From an uncultured Lachnospiraceae bacterium (GTDB taxonomy: Bacteria; Bacillota; Clostridia; Lachnospirales; Lachnospiraceae), in assembly GCA_910588755.1 (NCBI GenBank), contig CAJUQZ010000103.1, positions 1 to 10,253 on the forward strand: a DNA stretch of 10,253 nt, read 5' to 3'. The translations under genes were made by a program, and so were the position numbers. The notes below the pieces were generated by a model. The model saw only the letters and a list, made by a program, of their open reading frames with translations, ran no database searches and was not told where the DNA came from. Of this stretch, positions 6,151 to 10,253 are shown piece by piece (positions within the stretch are counted from its first letter, which is position 1; each line of letters opens with the position of its first letter).

Positions 6151-6224
6151 TATGGTGCTTTTCAGGAACACAAAAGACATGTATGAAAACGATATTAAAA
6201 CTTTAGAAAAAGGAGATTTTACAT

Positions 6225-7403
6225 ATGGCAGCAAAAACAACAATTCAAGAACAGGCGTTATCTCTTCACAGAGAATGGAACGGAAAACTCGAGACCGTGT
6301 CCAAGACACCCGTTAAATCGAGGGAGGCGCTGTCACTCGCATACACCCCCGGCGTGGCGGAACCATGCAAGGTGATCGCAAAGGACAAGGAGGCCGCCTA
6401 CCAGTACACCATGAAAGCCAACACCGTGGCCGTTGTCTCCGACGGAAGCGCAGTCCTTGGTCTTGGCAATATCGGCCCCTACGCTGCGATGCCGGTCATG
6501 GAGGGAAAAGCAGTCCTCTTCAAGGAATTTGGCGGTGTCAACGCAGTTCCCATCTGCCTTGACACGCAGGACACCGAGGAGATCATCAAGGCCGTCACGT
6601 GGCTTGCACCGGCCTACGGCGGCATCAACCTCGAGGATATCAGCGCGCCACGCTGCTTTGAGATCGAGGAGCGCCTGAAAAAAATTCTTGACATTCCGGT
6701 CTTTCACGATGACCAGCACGGCACTGCGATCGTCGTGCTCGCCGGCATTATCAACGCGCTCAAGGTTGTGGGCAAACAAAAGGAGCAATGCAAAGTCGTC
6801 GTAAACGGCGCGGGAAGCGCAGGCGTTGCCATCACAAAGCTTCTGTTGACCTATGGTTTCACCAACGTGATCATGTGCGATAAAGTCGGAATCGTGTCAA
6901 CCTCCACGGAGGGCTTAAACTGGATGCAGGAAAAGATGGCAAAGATCACCAACCCGAACAACGAGACCGGTACGCTCGCCGATGCCCTCAAGGGCGCGGA
7001 TATCTTTGTCGGTGTGTCCGCTCCCAATATCGTAACACCTGAAATGGTTCAGTCGATGGCGCCGGATTCGATCCTCTTTGCGATGGCAAACCCCACACCG
7101 GAGATCATGCCCGATGTCGCAAAAGCCGCGGGCGCGCGCGTTGTCGGCACTGGCCGGAGTGATTTTCCAAACCAGGTCAACAATGTTGTCGCATTTCCCG
7201 GCATCTTCAAAGGAGCCCTCGAAGGACGCGCCACACAGATCACAGAAGAGATGAAACTAGCTGCCGCAAACGCGATCGCGAGCCTTGTGCCCGACGACGA
7301 GCTAAGCGAGGACAATATCATGCCCGAAGCCTTTCATCCAATGGTGGCGGAGCTTGTCGCCGAGGCGGTCAAATCCCACATCAGGCCGAAAAACAATGAT
7401 TAA
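6225..7403 (+). CDS. NAD(P)-dependent malic enzyme (oxaloacetate-decarboxylating)
   Basis: Oxidatively decarboxylates L-malate to pyruvate and CO2 with reduction of NAD or NADP; a cytosolic enzyme linking C4 acids to pyruvate. The 392 residues match the short bacterial form without a phosphotransacetylase-like tail. Visible motifs are SLAYTPGVAEPC (37-48, with the catalytic Tyr40), EGKAVLFKEFGG (93-104, with the catalytic lysine, expected to be Lys95), INLEDIS (134-140) and FHDDQHGTA (160-168), which supply metal-binding acidic residues, the dinucleotide-binding NGAGSAG (194-200), and MANPTPEI (287-294) of the C-terminal lobe. Cofactor preference cannot be read safely. The ATG at 6225 follows AAGGAG (6210-6215) by nine bases. 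It is the first gene of a plus-strand group, 18 bases ahead of the radical SAM gene, with no terminator between them. Confidence 0.95.
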   Translation: MAAKTTIQEQALSLHREWNGKLETVSKTPVKSREALSLAYTPGVAEPCKVIAKDKEAAYQYTMKANTVAVVSDGSAVLGLGNIGPYAAMPVMEGKAVLFKEFGGVNAVPICLDTQDTEEIIKAVTWLAPAYGGINLEDISAPRCFEIEERLKKILDIPVFHDDQHGTAIVVLAGIINALKVVGKQKEQCKVVVNGAGSAGVAITKLLLTYGFTNVIMCDKVGIVSTSTEGLNWMQEKMAKITNPNNETGTLADALKGADIFVGVSAPNIVTPEMVQSMAPDSILFAMANPTPEIMPDVAKAAGARVVGTGRSDFPNQVNNVVAFPGIFKGALEGRATQITEEMKLAAANAIASLVPDDELSEDNIMPEAFHPMVAELVAEAVKSHIRPKNND

Positions 7404-7421
7404 TCCTGGAGGCTGCCCCTG

Positions 7422-8468
7422 ATGCTTAGCTGGAATGACAAACCGTATCACTCCCTCGACTATGAAATGAAACAAGTACACGGCGAAAAAATATACAAGA
7501 TTGCCCTCAATGCCGGCATGACCTGTCCAAACCGTGACGGGACATGCGGCACCCGGGGCTGCATCTTCTGCAGTGCAGGCGGAAGCGGCGAGTTCGCAGC
7601 CCCAAAATTTTCCGCCAAAAATACAGCCGAAGTTTCTATTGCCGCGCAGCTTGAACAGGGAAAACAGTACTTTCACAATAAAAATATCGGTCGTTATTTT
7701 ATCGCATACTTTCAGGCGTACACCAACACCTATGCCCCCGTTTCCAGGCTCGAGGCACTCTACCGCGAAGCGCTTGACGAACCTTGCGTCGTCGGAATAT
7801 CCATTGCCACCAGACCAGACTGCCTGGGCGATGACGTGCTCTCACTGCTCGACAGGTTAAACCGGGAATATTCCGACAAATCGATCTGGATCGAACTTGG
7901 CCTGCAGACCATACATGAAAGCACATCTGTTATTATAAGGCGCGGATATGCCCTGCCCGTATTTGAGCAGGCTGTCGCCCGGCTTTGCGAGATATCCATA
8001 CCTGTAATAGCGCATGTTATCATCGGTCTTCCGGGCGAAGACAAGCCCATGATGTTGGAAACCAGTCGTTATCTTGCAGCTTCAGGCATTTCCGGGATTA
8101 AATTACAATTGTTACATGTATTAAAAAACACGGATTTAGTCGAATTATACAGAAAGAAAACATTTGATATTCTTGACATGATGGCGTATATTGATATTAT
8201 CATCTCCTGTCTCGAGGTCCTGCCACCTGACATGGTGATACACCGCGTGACAGGCGACGGGCCCAAGAATCTGCTGGTTGCCCCCTTGTGGAGTCTTGAC
8301 AAGAGGCGCGTCCTCAATACGCTTCACCAGGAAATGCGCCGGCGCGGCACATGGCAGTCCAGAGCATATACATCACGAACAACAAACACAAAACCCAAAG
8401 GAGCAGTAATTCATGGCACAAGACCCCTTAACACTATACAAACTGATTGTCCTATACATGCTGAATAA
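7422..8468 (+). CDS. Radical SAM protein, YtqA/YhcC (TIGR01212-like) family
   Basis: A 348-residue radical SAM protein of the YtqA/YhcC group; its substrate is not established. The iron-sulfur site lies in CPNRDGTCGTRGCIFC (35-50). The family ligands are expected to be Cys35, Cys47 and Cys50, a spacing that differs from the classical CxxxCxxC, with Cys42 an additional cysteine. Further family features are FQAYTNTY (97-104), ATRPDCL (129-135), ELGLQT (158-163), GLPGED (202-207), KLQLLHVLKNT (227-237) and HRVTGDGP (274-281), consistent with a SAM-binding barrel. The start follows TGGAGG by nine bases. After about residue 314 the protein no longer looks like the family: a Thr/Lys/Pro-rich tail with rarer codons (AGA, CGA, ATA) runs to 8468 and overlaps the next gene by 56 bases in another frame. 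The core assignment is firm; the tail may reflect a lost stop or a frameshift. Confidence 0.9.
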   Translation: MLSWNDKPYHSLDYEMKQVHGEKIYKIALNAGMTCPNRDGTCGTRGCIFCSAGGSGEFAAPKFSAKNTAEVSIAAQLEQGKQYFHNKNIGRYFIAYFQAYTNTYAPVSRLEALYREALDEPCVVGISIATRPDCLGDDVLSLLDRLNREYSDKSIWIELGLQTIHESTSVIIRRGYALPVFEQAVARLCEISIPVIAHVIIGLPGEDKPMMLETSRYLAASGISGIKLQLLHVLKNTDLVELYRKKTFDILDMMAYIDIIISCLEVLPPDMVIHRVTGDGPKNLLVAPLWSLDKRRVLNTLHQEMRRRGTWQSRAYTSRTTNTKPKGAVIHGTRPLNTIQTDCPIHAE

Positions 8469-8928
8469 GGTGAATTTCAAGTTGTCCTACTCACAGATCA
8501 GCGGTTTTATCCTTGAAAAAGAATACACGAATTTTATGACGCTGCAGCAGGTCATCGCCGATTTGCAGGATACGGAGCTGATCAAGGCAGACACCTCCCT
8601 GAACCGAACCCTCTTTGCCATCACGGACGAGGGGCGCAATACGCTGTCGTATTTCGGAAACCGCATCGGGGATGCCATTATCGCAGACATAGACGCCTTT
8701 CTCTCTGAAAAACACCTTGAACTGAAAAACGAGGCCGCCATCACGGCCAGATACTACAAGGCGACCTCCGGCGAGTACGAGGCCGAGCTGGCCGCGCGTG
8801 AAAAAGACGTGGAACTGGTTAATATTAAGATATCCGTCCCGGCAGAAGACATGGCGGAAACGATCTGCGAAAGCTGGTACAACAAAAATGAACAGATCTA
8901 CAAATATTTAATGGAGACGCTCTTCTAA
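8413..8928 (+). CDS. DUF4364 family protein, winged-helix-like
   Basis: A 171-residue protein resembling DUF4364, a family common in Clostridia with no established function. The N-terminal part (about 1-80) has the layout of a winged-helix domain: helices around LTLYKLIVLYMLN (6-18), LSYSQISGFIL (24-34) and MTLQQVIADLQ (42-52), then a strand-turn-strand LFAITDEGR (67-75) like the wing of PadR-type regulators. The C-terminal half is a mixed charged region. A DNA-binding or regulatory role is inferred from fold alone. The ATG at 8413 is well supported by AAAGGAG (8397-8403), nine bases upstream. The gene begins inside the 3' end of the radical SAM gene, so the two are probably co-transcribed and perhaps translationally linked. 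Its last 21 bases overlap the convergent rarA gene. Confidence 0.88.
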   Translation: MAQDPLTLYKLIVLYMLNKVNFKLSYSQISGFILEKEYTNFMTLQQVIADLQDTELIKADTSLNRTLFAITDEGRNTLSYFGNRIGDAIIADIDAFLSEKHLELKNEAAITARYYKATSGEYEAELAAREKDVELVNIKISVPAEDMAETICESWYNKNEQIYKYLMETLF

Positions 8929-10253
8929 GGAACTGTCCCGCGGCAGTTCCCTGGCGCTTTCATCTGCTTCCTCTTTGATTCTCTTCATATGTTCTCTGAT
9001 CTTTGCCTCATAACCGTTCCAGGATGGTTCATAAAAGGTTTTCCCCGTGAGCTCATAGGGGAGGTATTGCTGTTCTACATAATGGTTTTTGTAATCATGC
9101 GCATACTTATACCCTGTCCCGTGTCCCAGCTTTGCCGCGCCCTTGTAGTGCGCGTCCTGCAGGTGCGGCGGAACCGGCAGGTTGCCGCTCCTTGTAATCT
9201 CCTCGCCGGCCGCGAAGATCGCGTTGCACGCGGCGTTGCTCTTTGGCGCACACGCCACGTAGGTAGCTGCCTGTGCGAGAATGATCTGCGCCTCGGGCAT
9301 ACCGATGCGCTCCACCGCAAGCGATGCGCTTACCGCCACACTCAAAGCCTGGGGATCGGCATTGCCGACATCCTCCGCGGCACAGATCATGATGCGCCGC
9401 GCGATAAACGCAACCTGTTCCCCCGCGTAGAGCATTTTTGCCAGATAATACACCGCCGCGTCCGGGTCTGACCCGCGCATGCTTTTAATAAAGGCTGATA
9501 TCGTGTCATAGTGGTTGTCCCCGGTTTTGTCATACCGTACACGCCGTTTCTGAATGCACTCCTGCGCCACCTCCAGCGTAATATGAATCTTACCGTCCGC
9601 GCCCCTGTCTGTCGTCATGATGCCAAGCTCGATGGCGTTCAGCGCATGCCGCGCGTCACCGCCTGACAGCTCCGCCAAAAATTCCAGCGCATCCTCGTCG
9701 ATCTCGGCCTCATAACTGCCCATCCCCTTCTCCACGTCATACACAGCCCGCTGTAATAGCACCTTGATGTCGCTCTTTTCCAGTGGCTTCAACTCAAAGA
9801 TTACAGAGCGCGAGATCAGCGCCCCGTTCACCTCAAAATACGGATTCTCCGTGGTCGCGCCAATCAAGATGATCGTCCCGTCCTCCACAAACGGAAGCAA
9901 ATAATCCTGTTGGCTTTTGTTAAAACGGTGAATCTCATCGATAAACAATATCGTGCGTTTCGCATACATAGCAAGTGTTTCTTTTGCCTTGCCGATGACC
10001 TCCTCCATGTCCTTCTTGCCGGCGACAGTCGCATTGATCTGCGTAAACACAGCGCTTGTCGTATTTGCGATCACCTTTGCCAGCGTCGTCTTACCCGTTC
10101 CGGGCGGACCGTAAAAAATAACAGAGCTTATCTTATCCGCCTGAATCGCCCTGTATAAAAGCTTGTCCTTACCAATAATATGGGACTGCCCCACAACCTC
10201 GTCAAGCGTCGTGGGGCGGAGCCGTGCCGCAAGCGGCGATTCCTTGTCCTGTG
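8908..10253 (-). CDS. rarA: Replication-associated recombination protein RarA (MgsA), 5'-truncated by window edge
   Basis: AAA+ ATPase related to clamp-loader subunits and to eukaryotic WRNIP1, acting at stalled replication forks. The frame is open to the right edge, where residues preceding VGQSHIIG read SPLAARLRPTTLDEV, the usual RarA N-terminal region; 447 residues are visible and probably only a few to about 20 are missing. Counted from the first visible residue, it has Walker A GPPGTGKTT (48-56), Walker B ILFIDEIHR (101-109), sensor 1 GATTEN (131-136), an ISR arginine segment (146-148), and the C-terminal oligomerisation part with KSNAACNAI and a lysine/tyrosine-rich PYELTGKTFYEP near the end. 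A GTG at 10192-10194 is in frame but lies within the conserved region and is not the true start. It converges on the DUF4364 gene, overlapping its end by 21 bases. Confidence 0.96.
   Translation of the reverse strand, partial: QDKESPLAARLRPTTLDEVVGQSHIIGKDKLLYRAIQADKISSVIFYGPPGTGKTTLAKVIANTTSAVFTQINATVAGKKDMEEVIGKAKETLAMYAKRTILFIDEIHRFNKSQQDYLLPFVEDGTIILIGATTENPYFEVNGALISRSVIFELKPLEKSDIKVLLQRAVYDVEKGMGSYEAEIDEDALEFLAELSGGDARHALNAIELGIMTTDRGADGKIHITLEVAQECIQKRRVRYDKTGDNHYDTISAFIKSMRGSDPDAAVYYLAKMLYAGEQVAFIARRIMICAAEDVGNADPQALSVAVSASLAVERIGMPEAQIILAQAATYVACAPKSNAACNAIFAAGEEITRSGNLPVPPHLQDAHYKGAAKLGHGTGYKYAHDYKNHYVEQQYLPYELTGKTFYEPSWNGYEAKIREHMKRIKEEADESARELPRDSSLEERLH
8929..8950. terminator. 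Hairpin just after the DUF4364 stop (possible weak terminator)
   Basis: GGAACTG (8929-8935) and CAGTTCC (8944-8950) form a perfect 7-bp stem with an 8-base GC-rich loop starting at the base after the DUF4364 stop. It lacks a T tract on the plus strand and lies within the last codons of rarA, so termination by it alone is doubtful. It is the only candidate for ending the plus-strand operon in the window. Confidence 0.3.

Larger units (their letters stand above)
5097..6224. other. 1.1-kb gene-less region between divergent rho and malic enzyme genes
   Basis: No reading frame here has a convincing start, ribosome binding site or recognisable product. The plus-strand frame beginning at 5155 is open to 5589 except for one TAA at 5368-5370. 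On the minus strand short coding-like stretches occur in different frames, each cut by stops, which could mean a decayed gene or chance. The half from about 5640 is clearly AT-richer. Small perfect hairpins or palindromes occur at 5231-5254, 5642-5660 (followed by TTTT on the plus strand), 5662-5691, 5731-5744, 5767-5781 and 5784-5796. A near-palindrome (GACAAAATTTCGTC) lies at 5547-5560. Two larger nested structures have their own entries. A 17-base motif GGTCnnnnCCGTCCGTC occurs at 5236-5252 and again at 5611-5627. Confidence 0.7.

Noticed and set aside
5097..6224. Known large RNAs (tmRNA, RNase P RNA, 6S RNA), T-box or cobalamin riboswitch, group II intron
   Set aside because: I looked for their conserved cores by eye (tmRNA tag and CCA end, T-box bulge, intron domain V and others) and found none. 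A covariance search could still overturn this.
6079..6309. Minus-strand open frame for a hydrophobic 76-residue peptide overlapping the malic enzyme start
   Set aside because: No ribosome binding site. It begins inside the malic enzyme coding sequence, and its hydrophobicity follows from AT-rich leader DNA.
6333..6788. Minus-strand open frame opposite the malic enzyme gene
   Set aside because: Shadow of a strongly conserved gene; the product has no family features.
10192..10194. GTG as the start of rarA
   Set aside because: The conserved RarA N-terminal sequence continues upstream in frame to the window edge, so this codon is an internal valine.

Overview
The window looks like chromosomal housekeeping DNA from a Clostridia-class Firmicute, most likely a Lachnospiraceae-type gut anaerobe. 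This is inferred from the gene content and order (rho, rpmE, a DUF1385/YqhQ membrane protein, prmC, prfA), from a DUF4364 protein beside a radical SAM protein, and from strong AGGAGG-type ribosome binding sites. No database search was possible. No rRNA, tRNA, CRISPR array, transposase or phage gene is visible.

Left part (1-5096, all minus strand, so read right to left): rho (transcription terminator) is followed by its own-promoter neighbour rpmE (ribosomal protein L31), then a hairpin terminator and a structured leader. After these come the DUF1385 membrane protein, prmC (release factor methyltransferase) and prfA (release factor 1). DUF1385 and prmC are coupled by an ATGA overlap. prmC methylates the GGQ glutamine of the factor encoded by prfA, so enzyme and substrate are made from one transcript.

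Middle (5097-6224): 1.1 kb without a convincing gene between the divergent genes rho and the malic enzyme gene. It is AT-richer than its flanks and contains two unusually well-nested inverted-repeat structures, at 5319-5448 and 5911-6076, plus several smaller palindromes. These are the best candidates in the window for something undescribed: structured RNAs, long leaders, or decayed small mobile or repeat elements.

Right part (6225-8928, plus strand): malic enzyme, a YtqA/YhcC-like radical SAM protein and a DUF4364 winged-helix-like protein are packed as one probable operon, with an 18-base gap and then a 56-base overlap. The last gene converges on rarA (8908-10253, minus strand). rarA overlaps it by 21 bases, and its 5' end lies outside the window.
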